Shown: positions 15,301 through 29,300 of the stretch, piece after piece
Layout: the number at the start of each line of letters is the position of its first letter
Position numbering within the stretch: the stretch's first letter is position 1
Assembly: GCF_050948175.1 (NCBI RefSeq)
Contig: NW_027490180.1
Span: forward strand, 806,001 to 870,000
Length of the DNA stretch: 64,000 nucleotides
Reading direction: 5' to 3'
Origin: Xylocopa sonorina
Taxonomy: Eukaryota > Arthropoda > Insecta > Hymenoptera > Apidae
Translations under genes and position numbers: made by a program
The notes under the pieces: model-generated
The model's input: the letters and a program-made list of their open reading frames with translations, nothing else
Told to the model about the DNA's origin: nothing
Database searches by the model: none

Positions 15301-16829
15301 AGCATGCAAGTGTCGCATTTACATTCTTTTGAAGTGAATACGAGGTATACATGACAATTCGCAATGAATATTATATCTTATCATGAAACATAGAAGTGAG
15401 ATGCGATATCGCGTTTTAAGAAGCACTAGGACTCTATTGCTACGATACGTAGACATCTGGAAACGCTATTTCCTAGCGTGGAAGTGTCGCATTTACATTC
15501 GTTTGAAGTGAATACGAGATATACATGACACTTCGCAATGGATACTATATCTTATCATGAAACATAGAAATGAGATGCGACATCTCGTTTTAAGAAGTAT
15601 TAGAACTCTATTGCTACGATACGTAGACATCTGCAAACGCTATTTCCTAGCATGGAAGTGTCTCATTTACATTCTTTTGAAGTGAATACGAGATATACAT
15701 GACACTTCGCAATGAATATTATATCTTATCATGAAACATAGAAATGAGGTGCTATATCGCGTTTTGAGAAGCATTAGAACACTCTTGCTAATATACCTAG
15801 AAATCTGCAAACTCTATTTCCTAGCAAGGAAATGTCGCATTTACATTCCATTGAAGTGAATACGAGGTATACATGACACTTCGCAATGAATATTATATCT
15901 TATCATGAAACATAGAAGTGAGATGCGTTATCGCATTCTAAGAAGCATTAGAACTCTATTGCTACGATACGTAGACATCTGAAAACGCTATTTACTAGCA
16001 CGGAAGGGTCGCATTTATATTCGTTTGAGGTGAATGCGAGGTAAACATGACACTCCGCAATGAATATTATATCTTATCATGAAACATAGGAATGAGGAGC
16101 TATATCGCGTTTTGAGAAGCATTAGAACTCTATTGCTAATATACGTAGACATCTGCAAACTCTATTTCCTAGCAAGGAAATGTCGCATTTACATTCCATT
16201 GAAGTGAATACGAGGTATACATGACACTTCGCAATGGATACTATATCTTATCATGAAACATAGAAATGAGGTGCTATATCGCGTTTTGAGAAGCATCAGA
16301 ACACTCTTGCTAATATACCTAGACATCTGCAAACTCTATTTCCTAGCAAGGAAATGTCGCATTTACATACCATTGACGTGAATACGAGGTATACATGACA
16401 CTTCGCAATGGATATTATATCTTATCGTGAAACATAGCAATGAGATGCGACATCTCGTTTTAAGAAGTGTTAGAACTCTATTCTTCCGATACGTGGTCAT
16501 CTGGAAACGCTATTTCCCAGCACGGAAGTGTCGTATTTACATTCTTTTGAAGTGAATATGAGGTATACATGACACTCCATAACGAATATTATATCTTATC
16601 ATGAAACATAGCAGCGAGATGCGATATCGCGTTTTAAGAAGCATTAGAACTCTATTCCTACGATGCGTAGACATCTGCAAATGTTATTTCCTAGCAAGGA
16701 AGTGTCGCATATACATAATTTTGAAGTGAATACGAGGTATACATAACATTCCACAATGAATATTATATCTCATTACGAAACATAGAAATGCAATACGACT
16801 TCTCATTTTAAGAAGCATTAGAACTGTCT
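15301..16829 (+). repeat. family-A mosaic segment
   Basis: This stretch of about nine monomers is assembled from pieces that match 2.8-3.1, 4.7-5.4 and 0.7-1.1 kb. It includes the ACCTAGAAATCTGC variant (about 15790), the ACTCCATAACG monomer (about 16575) and the CAGCGAGATGCG monomer (about 16611). It is the last part with the GCTATATCGCG / CTAATATAC monomer class before family B starts. Confidence 0.7.
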
Positions 16830-19800
16830 TGCTACGATACGTAGACATCTGCAAACGCTATTTCCTAGCATGGAAGTGTCGCATTTACATTCCATTGAAA
16901 TGAATACGAGGTATACATGACACCTCCCAATGAATATTATATCTTATCACGAAACATAGAAGTGAGATGCGATATCGCGTTCTAAGAAGCATTAGAACTC
17001 TATTGCTACGATACGTAGACATCTGCAAAGGCTGTTTCCTAGCATGGAAGGGTCGCATTTACATTCTTTTGAAGTGAATACGAGGTATACATGACACTTC
17101 GCAATGAATATTATATCTTATCATGAAACATAGTAATGAGATGCGACATCTCGCTTTAAGAATTATTAAAACTCTATTCTTTCGATACGTAGTCATCTGG
17201 AAACGCTATTCCCTAGCAAGGAAGTGTCGCATTTTGCATTCTTTTGAAGTGAATACGAGGTATACATGACACTTCGCAATGAATATTATATCTTATTACG
17301 AAACATAGAAATGAAATGCGACATCTCGTTTTAAGAAGCATTAGTACTCTATTGCTGTGATACGTGGACATCTGGAAACGCTATTTCCTAGCATGGAAGT
17401 GTCGCATTTACATTCATTTGAAGTGAATACGAGGTATACATGACACTTCGCAATTAATATTATATCTGATTATGAAACATGGAAATGAGATGCGACATCG
17501 CGTTTTGAGAATCATTAGACACCTATTGCTTCGATACGTGGACATCTGCAAACACTACTTCCTAGCAGCGAAGTGTCGCAGTTACATTCTTTTGAAGTGA
17601 ATACGAGGTATACATGACACTTCGCAATGAATATTATATCATATCATGAAACATAGAAGTGAGATGCGATATCGCGATTTAAGAAGCATTAGAAATCTAT
17701 TGCTACGATACGTAGTCATCTGCAAACAATATTTCGTAGCAAGGAAGTGTCGCATTTACATTCTTTTGAAGTGAATACGAGGTATAAATGACACTTCGCA
17801 ATGAATATTATATATTATCATGAAACATAAAGTGAGATGCGATATCGCGTTTTAGGCAGCGTTAGAACTCTATTGCTACGATACGTAGACATCTGCAAAC
17901 AATATTTCCTAGCAACGAAGTGTCGCATTTACATTCTTTTGAAGTGAATACGAGGTATACATGACACTTCGCAATGAATATTATATCTTATCATGAAAGA
18001 TAGAAGTGTGATGCGATATCGCGTTTTACGAAGCATTAGAACTCTCTTGCTACGATACGTAGACATCTGCAAACGCTATTTCCTAGCATGGAAGTGTCGC
18101 ATTTACATTCCATTGAAGTGAATACGAGGTATGCATGACACTTCGCAATGGATATTATATCTTCTCATGAAACAGAGAAATGAGATGCGACATCTCGTTT
18201 TAAGAAGTATTAGAACTCTATTCTTTCGATACGTGGTCATCTGGAAGCGCTATTTCCTAGCATGGAAGTGTCGCACTTACATTCATTTGAAGTGAATACG
18301 AGGTATACATGCCACTTCGCATTGAATATTATATCTTATTATGAAACATAGAAGTAAGATGCGATATCGCGTTTTAAGAAGCATTAGAGCACTATTGCCA
18401 CGAAACGTAGACATCTGCAAACAATATTTCCTAGCAAGGAAGTGTCGCATTTACATTCTTTTGAAGTGAATACGAGGTATACATAACACTCCACATTGAA
18501 TATTATTTCTTATCACGAAACATAGAAATGAAATGCGACATCTCGTTTTAAGTAGCATTAGAACTCTATTGCTACGATACGTAGACATCTGCAAACGCTA
18601 TTTCCTAGCATGTAAGTGTCGCATTTACATTCTTTTGAAGTGAATACGAGGTATACATGACACTTCGCAATGAATATTATATCTTATCTTGAAACATAGA
18701 CGTGAGATGCGATGTCGCGTTTTAAGAAGCACTAGAACTCTATTGCTACGATACGTAGACATCTGCAAACGCTATTTCCTAGCATGGAAGTTTCGCATTT
18801 ACATTCTTTTGAAGTGAATACGAGATATACATGAAACATCGGAATCAATATTATATCTTATCATGAAACATAGGAATGAGTTGCGATATCGCGTTTTGAG
18901 AAGCATTAGAACACTATTGCTTCGATACGTAGACATCTGCAAACGCTACTTCCTGGGAAGGAAGTGCCGCTTTTACATTCTTGTGAACTGAGTACGAGGT
19001 ATACGTGACACTTCGCAATGAATATTATAACTTATCATGAAACATAGAAGTGAGATGCGATGTGGCGTTTTAAGAAGCATAAGAACTCTTTTTCTGCGAT
19101 TCGTAGGCATCTACAAACGCTATTTCCTAGCATGAAAGTTTAGCATTTACATTCTTTTGAAGTGAAAACGAGATGTACATGACACTTCGCAATGAATATT
19201 ATATCTTATCACGAAGCATAGGAATGAAATGCGACATCTCGTTTTAAGAAGCATTAGAACTCTATTGCTACGATACGTAGACATCTGCAAACGCTATTTC
19301 CTAGCATGTAAGTGTCGCATTTACATTCATTTGAAGTGAATACGAGGTATACATGACACTTCGCAATGAATATTATATCTTATCATGAAACATAGAAGTA
19401 AGATGCGATATCGCGTTTTAAGAAGCATTAGAACTCTATTGCTACGATACGTAGACATCTGCAAACGCTATTTCCTAGCATGTAAGTGTCGCATTTACAT
19501 TCTTTTGAAGTGAATACGAGGTATACATGACACTTCGCCATGAATATTATATCTTATCACGAAACATAGGAATGAAATGCGACATCTCGTTTTAAGAAGC
19601 ATTAGAACTCTATTGCTACGATACGTAGACATCTGCAAACGCTATTTCCTAGCATGTAAGTGTCGCATTTACATTCTTTTGAAGTGAATACGAGGTATAC
19701 ATGACAATTCGCAATGAATATTATATCTTATCTTGAAACATAGAAGTGAGATGCGATATCGCGATTTAAGAAGCATTAGAAATCTATTGCTACGATCCGT

Positions 19801-22800
19801 AGTCATCTGCAAACAATATTTCGTAGCAAGGAAGTGTCGCATTTACATTCTTTTGAAGTGAATACGAGGTATAAATGACACTTCGCAATGAATATTATAT
19901 CTTATCATGAAACATAGAAGTGAGATGCGATATCGCGTTTTAGGAAGCATTAGAACTCTATTGCTACGATACGTAGACATCTGCAAACAATATTTCCTAG
20001 CAACGAAGTGTCGCATTTACATTCTTTTGAAGTGAATACGAGGTATACATGACACTTCGCAATGAATATTATATCTTATCATGAAACATAGAAGTGTGAT
20101 GCGATATCGCGTTTTACGAAGCATTAGAACTCTCTTGCTACGATACGTAGACATCTGCAAACGCTATTTCCTAGCATGGAAGTGTCGCATTTACATTCCA
20201 TTGAAATGAATACGAGGTATACATGACACCTCCCAATGAATATTATATCTTATCACGAAACATAGAAGTGAGATGCGATATCGCGTTCTAAGAAGCATTA
20301 GAACTCTATTGCTACGATACGTAGACATCTGCAAAGGCTGTTTCCTAGCATGGAAGGGTCGCATTTACATTCTTTTGAAGTGAATACGAGGTATACATGA
20401 CACTTCGCAATGAATATTATATCTTATCATGAAACATAGTAATGAGATGCGACATCTCGCTTTAAGAATTATTAAAACTCTATTCTTTCGATACGTAGTC
20501 ATCTGGAAACGCTATTCCCTAGCAAGGAAGTGTCGCATTTTGCATTCTTTTGAAGTGAATACGAGGTATACATGACACTTCGCAATGAATATTATATCTT
20601 ATTACGAAACATAGAAATGAAATGCGACATCTCGTTTTAAGAAGCATTAGTACTCTATTGCTGTGATACGTGGACATCTGGAAACGCTATTTCCTAGCAT
20701 GGAAGTGTCGCATTTACATTCATTTGAAGTGAATACAAGGTATACCTGACACTTCGCAATTAATATTATATCTGATTATGAAACATGGAAATGAGATGCG
20801 ACATCGCGTTTTGAGAAGCATTAGACACCTATTGCTTCGATACGTGGACATCTGCAAACACTACTTCCTAGCAGCGAAGTGTCGCAGTTACATTCTTTTG
20901 AAGTGAATACGAGGTATACATGACACTTCGCAATGAATATTATATCATATCATGAAACATAGAAGTGAGATGCGATATCGCGATTTAAGAGGCATTAGAA
21001 ATCTATTGCTACGATACGTAGTCATCTGCAAACAATATTTCGTAGCAAGGAAGTGTCGCATTTACATTCTTTTGAAGTGAATACGAGGTATAAATGACAC
21101 TTCGCAATGAATATTATATATTATCATGAAACATAAAGTGAGATGCGATATCGCGTTTTAGGCAGCGTTAGAACTCTATTGCTACGATACGTAGACATCT
21201 GCAAACAATATTTCCTAGCAACGAAGTGTCGCATTTACATTCTTTTGAAGTGAATACGAGGTATACATGACACTTCGCAATGAATATTATATCTTATCAT
21301 GAAAGATAGAAGTGTGATGCGATATCGCGTTTTACGAAGCATTAGAACTCTCTTGCTACGATACGTAGACATCTGCAAACGCTATTTCCTAGCATGGAAG
21401 TGTCGCATTTACATTCCATTGAAGTGAATACGAGGTATGCATGACACTTCGCAATGGATATTATATCTTCTCATGAAACAGAGAAATGAGATGCGACATC
21501 TCGTTTTAAGAAGTATTAGAACTCTATTCTTTCGATACGTGGTCATCTGGAAGCGCTATTTCCTAGCATGGAAGTGTCGCACTTACATTCATTTGAAGTG
21601 AATACGAGGTATACATGCCACTTCGCATTGAATATTATATCTTATTATGAAACATAGAAGTAAGATGCGATATCGCGTTTTAAGAAGCATTAGAGCACTA
21701 TTGCCACGAAACGTAGACATCTGCAAACAATATTTCCTAGCAAGGAAGTGTCGCATTTACATTCTTTTGAAGTGAATACGAGGTATACATAACACTCCAC
21801 ATTGAATATTATTTCTTATCACGAAACATAGAAATGAAATGCGACATCTCGTTTTAAGTAGCATTAGAACTCTATTGCTACGATACGTAGACATCTGCAA
21901 ACGCTATTTCCTAGCATGTAAGTGTCGCATTTACATTCTTTTGAAGTGAATACGAGGTATACATGACACTTCGCAATGAATATTATATCTTATCTTGAAA
22001 CATAGACGTGAGATGCGATGTCGCGTTTTAAGAAGCACTAGAACTCTATTGTACGATACGTAGACATCTGCAAACGCTATTTCCTAGCATGGAAGTTTCG
22101 CATTTACATTCTTTTGAAGTGAATACGAGATATACATGAAACATCGGAATCAATATTATATCTTATCATGAAACATAGGAATGAGTTGCGATATCGCGTT
22201 TTGAGAAGCATTAGAACACTATTGCTTCGATACGTAGACATCTGCAAACGCTACTTCCTGGGAAGGAAGTGCCGCTTTTACATTCTTGTGAACTGAGTAC
22301 GAGGTATACGTGACACTTCGCAATGAATATTATAACTTATCATGAAACATAGAAGTGAGATGCGATGTGGCGTTTTAAGAAGCATAAGAACTCTTTTTCT
22401 GCGATTCGTAGGCATCTACAAACGCTATTTCCTAGCATGAAAGTTTAGCATTTACATTCTTTTGAAGTGAAAACGAGATGTACATGACACTTCGCAATGA
22501 ATATTATATCTTATCACGAAACATAGGAATGAAATGCGACATCTCGTTTTAAGAAGCATTAGAACTCTATTGCTACGATACGTAGACATCTGCAAACGCT
22601 ATTTCCTAGCATGTAAGTGTCGCATTTACATTCATTTGAAGTGAATACGAGGTATACATGACACTTCGCAATGAATATTATATCTTATCATGAAACATAG
22701 AAGTAAGATGCGATATCGCGTTTTAAGAAGCATTAGAACTCTATTGCTACGATACGTAGACATCTGCAAACGCTATTTCCTAGCATGTAAGTGTCGCATT

Positions 22801-23505
22801 TACATTCTTTTGAAGTGAATACGAGGTATACATGACACTTCGCCATGAATATTATATCTTATCACGAAACATAGGAATGAAATGCGACATCTCGTTTTAA
22901 GAAGCATTAGAACTCTAATGCTACGATACGTAGACATCTGCAAACGCTATTTCCTAGCATGTAAGTGTCGCATTTACATTCTTTTGAAGTGAATACGAGG
23001 TATACATGACAATTCGCAATGAATATTATATCTTATCTTGAAACATAGAAGTGAGATGCGATATCGCGATTTAAGAAGCATTAGAAATCTATTGCTACGA
23101 TCCGTAGTCATCTGCAAACAATATTTCGTAGCAAGGAAGTGTCGCATTTACATTCTTTTGAAGTGAATACGAGGTATAAATGACACTTCGCAATGAATAT
23201 TATATCTTATCATGAAACATAGAAGTGAGATGCGATATCGCGTTTTAGGAAGCATTAGAACTCTATTGCTACGATACGTAGACATCTGCAAACAATATTT
23301 CCTAGCAACGAAGTGTCGCATTTACATTCTTTTGAAGTGAATACGAGGTATACATGACACTTCGCAATGAATATTATATCTTATCATGAAACATAGAAGT
23401 GTGATGCGATATCGCGTTTTACGAAGCATTAGAACTCTCTTGCTACGATACGTAGACATCTGCAAACGCTATTTCCTAGCATGGAAGTGTCGCATTTACA
23501 TTCCA
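16830..23505 (+). repeat. HOR family B, 3306-bp 19-mer, two tandem copies
   Basis: Two adjacent copies of 19 monomers run from about 16830 to 20135 and from 20136 to about 23440-23505. Anchors: CACCTCCCAATG at 16921 and 20227, and TCTGATTATG at 17465 and 20771, both exactly 3306 bp (19 x 174) apart. The second copy has a 1-bp deletion (ATTGTACGATAC near 22051), after which GGAATCAATATT falls at 18841 and 22146, 3305 apart. Very few differences are visible, so the duplication looks recent. Monomers with CAAACAATATTTC, rare in family A, are common here. Confidence 0.93.
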
Positions 23506-26385
23506 TTGAAGTGAATACGAGGTATGCATGACACTTCGCAATGGATATTATATCTTATCATGAAACATAGAAATGAGATGCGACATCTCGTTTTAAGAAG
23601 CATTAGTACTCTACTGCTGTGATACGTAGACATCTGCAAACGCTATTTCCTAGCATGGAAGTTTCGCATTTACATTCTTTTGAAGTGAATACGAGATATA
23701 CATGAAACATCGGAATCAATATTATGTCTTATCATGAAACATAGGAATGAGTTGCGATATCGCGTTTTGAGAAGCATTAGAACACTATTGCTTCGATACG
23801 TAGACATCTGCAAACGCTACTTCCTGGGAAGGAAGTGCCGCTTTTACATTCTTGTGATCTGAGTACGAGGTATACGTGACACATCGCAATGAATATTATA
23901 TCTTATCATGAAACATAGAAGTGAGATGCGATGTGGCGTTTTAAGAAGCATAAGAACTCTTTTTCTGCGATTCGTAGACATCTACAAACGCTATTTCCTA
24001 GCATGAAAGTTTAGCATTTACATTCTTTTGAAGTGAAAACGAGATGTACATGACACATCGCAATGAATATTATATCTTATCACGAAACATAGGAATGAAG
24101 TGCGACATCTCGTTTTAAGAAGCATTAGAACTCTATTGCTACGATACGTAGACATCTGCAAACGCTATTTCCTAGCATGTAAGTGTCGCATTTACATTTT
24201 TTTGAAGTGAATACGAGGTATACATGACACTTCGCAATGAATATTATATCTTATCTTGAAACATAGAAGTGAGATGCGATATCGCGTTTTAAGAAGCACT
24301 AGAACTCTATTGCTACGATACGTAGACATCTGCAAACGCTATTTCCTAGCATATAAGTGTCGCATTTACATTCTTTTGAAGTGAATACGAGGTATACATG
24401 ACAATTCGCAATGAATATTATATCTTATCTTGAAACATAGAAGTGAGATGCGATATCGCGATTTAAGAAGCATTAGAAATCTATTGCTACGATCCGTAGT
24501 CATCTGCAAACAATATTTCGTAGCAAGGAAGTGTCGCATTTACATTCTTTTGAAGTGAATACGAGGTATAAATGACACTTCGCAATGAATATTATATCTT
24601 ATCATGAAACATAGAAGTGAGATGCGATATCGCGTTTTAGGAAGCATTAGAACTCTATTGCTACGATACGTAGACATCTGCAAACAATATTTCCTAGCAA
24701 CGAAGTGTCGCATTTACATTCTTTTGAAGTGAATACGAGGTATACATGACACTTCGCAATGAATATTATATCTTATCATGAAACATAGAAGTGTGATGCG
24801 ATATCGCGTTTTACGAAGCATTAGAACTCTCTTGCTACGATACGTAGACATCTGCAAACGCTATTTCCTAGCATGGAAGTGTCGCATTTACATTCCATTG
24901 AAGTGAATACGAGGTATGCATGACACTTCGCAATGGATATTATATCTTATCATGAAACATAGAAATGAGATGCGACATCTCGTTTTAAGAAGCATTAGTA
25001 CTCTACTGCTGTGATACGTAGACATCTGCAAACGCTATTTCCTAGCATGGAAGTTTCGCATTTACATTCTTTTGAAGTGAATACGAGATATACATGAAAC
25101 ATCGGAATCAATATTATGTCTTATCATGAAACATAGGAATGAGTTGCGATATCGCGTTTTGAGAAGCATTAGAACACTATTGCTTCGATACGTAGACATC
25201 TGCAAACGCTACTTCCTGGGAAGGAAGTGCCGCTTTTACATTCTTGTGATCTGAGTACGAGGTATACGTGACACATCGCAATGAATATTATATCTTATCA
25301 TGAAACATAGAAGTGAGATGCGATGTGGCGTTTTAAGAAGCATAAGAACTCTTTTTCTGCGATTCGTAGACATCTACAAACGCTATTTCCTAGCATGAAA
25401 GTTTAGCATTTACATTCTTTTGAAGTGAAAACGAGATGTACATGACACTTCGCAATGAATATTATATCTTATCACGAAACATAGGAATGAAATGCGACAT
25501 CTCGTTTTAAGAAGCATTAGAACTCTATTGCTGCGATACGTAGACATCTGCAAACGCTATTTCCTAGCATGTAAGTGTCGCATTTACATTTTTTTGAAGT
25601 GAATACGAGGTATACATGACACTTCGCAATGAATATTATATCTTATCTTGAAACATAGAAGTGAGATGCGATATCGCGTTTTAAGAAGCACTAGAACTCT
25701 ATTGCTACGATACGTAGACATCTGCAAACGCTATTTCCTAGCATATAAGTGTCGCATTTACATTCTTTTGAAGTGAATACGAGGTATACATGACAATTCG
25801 CAATGAATATTATATCTTATCTTGAAACATAGAAGTGAGATGCGATATCGCGATTTAAGAAGCATTAGAAATCTATTGCTACGATCCGTAGTCATCTGCA
25901 AACAATATTTCGTAGCAAGGAAGTGTCGCATTTACATTCTTTTGAAGTGAATACGAGGTATAAATGACACTTCGCAATGAATATTATATCTTATCATGAA
26001 ACATAGAAGTGAGATGCGATATCGCGTTTTAGGAAGCATTAGAACTCTATTGCTACGATACGTAGACATCTGCAAACAATATTTCCTAGCAACGAAGTGT
26101 CGCATTTACATTCTTTTGAAGTGAATACGAGGTATACATGACACTTCGCAATGAATATTATATCTTATCATGAAACATAGAAGTGTGATGCGATATCGCG
26201 TTTTACGAAGCATTAGAACTCTCTTGCTACGATACGTAGACATCTGCAAACGCTATTTCCTAGCATGGAAGTGTCGCATTTACATTCCATTGAAGTGAAT
26301 ACGAGGTATGCATGACACTTCGCAATGGATATTATATCTTATCATGAAACATAGAAATGAGATGCGACATCTCGTTTTAAGAAGA
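22960..26385 (+). repeat. HOR family B, 1392-bp 8-mer, about 2.5 copies
   Basis: GACAATTCGC variants place AATTCGC at 23011, 24403 and 25795, each 1392 bp (8 x 174) apart. GGAATCAATATTATGTC lies at 23712 and 25104, again 1392 apart. The third copy ends near 26385, where AAGAAGAATTAGAACCC replaces the expected sequence. It overlaps the end of the 19-mer because the 8-mer is made from the same monomers. Confidence 0.92.
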
Positions 26386-29300
26386 ATTAGAACCCTATTC
26401 TTTCGTTGCGTGGTCATCTGGAGGCGCTATTTCCTAGCATGGAAGTGTCGCACTTACATTCATTTGAAGTGAATACGAGGTATACATGACACTTCGCAAT
26501 GAATATTATATCTTATCATGAAACATAGAAGTAAGATGCGATATCGCGTTTTAAGAAGCACTAGAACTCTATTGCTACGATACGTAGACATCTGCAAACG
26601 CTATTTCCGAGCATGCAAGTGTCGCATTTACATTCTTTTGAAGTGAATACGAGGTATACATGACACTTCGCAATGAATATTATATCTTATCTTGAAACAT
26701 AGACGTGAGATGCGATATCGCGTTTTAAGAAGCACTAGAACTCTATTGCTACGATACGTAGACATCTGCAAACGCTATTTCCGAGCATGCAAGTGTCGCA
26801 TTTACATTCTTTTGAATTGAATACGAGGTATACATAACACTCCACAATGAATATTATATCTTATTACGAAACATAGAAATGAAATGCGACATCTCGTTTT
26901 AAGAAGCATTAGTACTCTACTGCTGTGATACGTAGACATCTGCAAACGCTATTTCCTAGCATGGAACTTTCACATTTACATTCTTTTGAAGTGAATACGA
27001 GATATACATGAAACATCGGAATCAATATTATGTCTTATCATGAAACATAGGAATGAGTTGCGATATAGCGTTTTGAGAAGCATTAGAACACTATTGCTTC
27101 GATACGTAGACATCTGCAAACGCTACTTCCTGGGAAGGAAGTGCCGCTTTTACATTCTTGTGATCTGAGTACGAGGTATACGTGACACTTCGCAATGAAT
27201 ATTATATCTTATCACGAAACATAGGAATGAAATGCGACATCTCGTTTTAAGAAGCATTAGAACTCTATTGCTACGATACGTAGACATCTGCAAACGCTAT
27301 TTCCTAGCATGTAAGTGTCGCATTTACATTCTTTTGAAGTGAATACGAGGTATACATGACACTTCGCAATGAATATTATATCTTATCTTGAAACATAGAA
27401 GTGAGATGCGATATCGCGTTTTAAGAAGCACTAGAACTCTATTGCTACGATACGTAGACATCTGCAAACGCTATTTCCGAGCATGCAAGTGTCGCATTTA
27501 CATTCTTTTGAAGTGAATACGAGGTATACATAACACTCCACAATGAATATTATATCTTATTACGAAACATAGAAATGAAATGCGACATCTCGTTTTAAGA
27601 AGCATTAGTACTCTACTGCTGTGATACGTAGACATCTGCAAACGCTATTTCCTAGCATGGAAGTTTCGCATTTACATTCTTTTGAAGTAAATACGAGATA
27701 TACATGAAACATCGGAATCAATATTATGTCTTATCATGAAACATAGGAATGAGTTGCGATATCGCGTTTTGAGAAGCATTAGAACACTATTGCTTCGATA
27801 CGTAGACATCTGCAAACGCTACTTCCTGGGAAGGAAGTGCCGCTTTTACATTCTTGTGATCTGAGTACGAGGTATACGTGGCACTTCCCAATGAATATTA
27901 TATCTTATCATGAAACATAGAAATGAGATGCGATGTGGCGTTTTAAGAAGCATAAGAACTCTTTTTCTGCGATACGTAGACATCTACAAACGCTATTTCC
28001 TAGCATGAAAGTTTAGCATTTACATTCTTTTGAAGTGAAAACGAGATGTACATGACACTTCGCAATGAATATTATATCTTATCACGAAACATAGGAATGA
28101 AATGCGACATCTCGTTTTAAGAAGCATTAGAACTCTATTGCTACGATACGTAGACATCTGCAAACGCTATTTCCTAGCATGTAAGTGTCGCATTTACATT
28201 CTTTTGAAGTGAATACGAGGTATACATGACACTTCGCAATGAATATTATATCTTATTACGAAACATAGAAATGAAATGCGACATCTCGTTTTAAGAAGCA
28301 TTAGTACTCTATTGCTGTGATACATAGACATCTGCAAACGCTATTTCCTAGCATGGAAGTGTCGCATTTACATTCATTTGAAGTGAATACAAGGTATACA
28401 TGACACTTCGCAATTAATATTATATCTGATTATGAAACATAGAAATGAGATGCGACATCGCGTTTGAGAAGCATTAGACACCTATTGCTTCGATACGTGG
28501 ACATCTGCGAACACTACTTCCTAGCAGCGAAGTGTCGCAGTTACATTCTTTTGAAGTGAATACGAGGTATACATGGCACTCCGCAATGAATATTATATCT
28601 TATCATGAAACATAGAAGTGTGATGCGATATCGCGTTTTAAGAAGCATTAGAACACTAATGCCACGATACGTAGACATCTGCAAACAATATTTCCTAGCA
28701 AGGAAGTGTCGCATTTACATTCGTTTGAAGTGAATACGAGGTATACATAACACTTCACAATGAATATTATTTCTTATCACGAAACATAGAAATGCAATGC
28801 GACATCTCGTTTTAGGAGGCATTAGAACTCTATTGCTACGATACGTAGACATCTGCAAACGCTATTTCCTAGCATGGAAGTGTCGCATTTACATTCTTTT
28901 GAAGTGAATACGAGGTATACATGACACTTCGCAATGAATATTGTATCTTATCACGAAACATAGGAATGAAATGCGACATCTCGTTTTAAGAAGCATTAGA
29001 ACTCTATTGCTACGATACGTAGACATCTGCAAACGCTATTTCCTAGCATGTAAGTTTCGCATTTACATTCTTTTGAAGTGAATACGAGGTATACATGACA
29101 ATTCGCAATGAATATTATATCTTATCTTGAAACATAGAAGTGAGATGCGATATCGCGATTTAAGAAGCATTAGAAATCTATTGCTACGATACGTAGTCAT
29201 CTGCAAACAATATTTCGTAGCAAGGAAGTGTCGCATTTACATTCTTTTGAAGTGAATACGAGGTATAAATGACACTTCGCAATGAATATTATATCTTATC

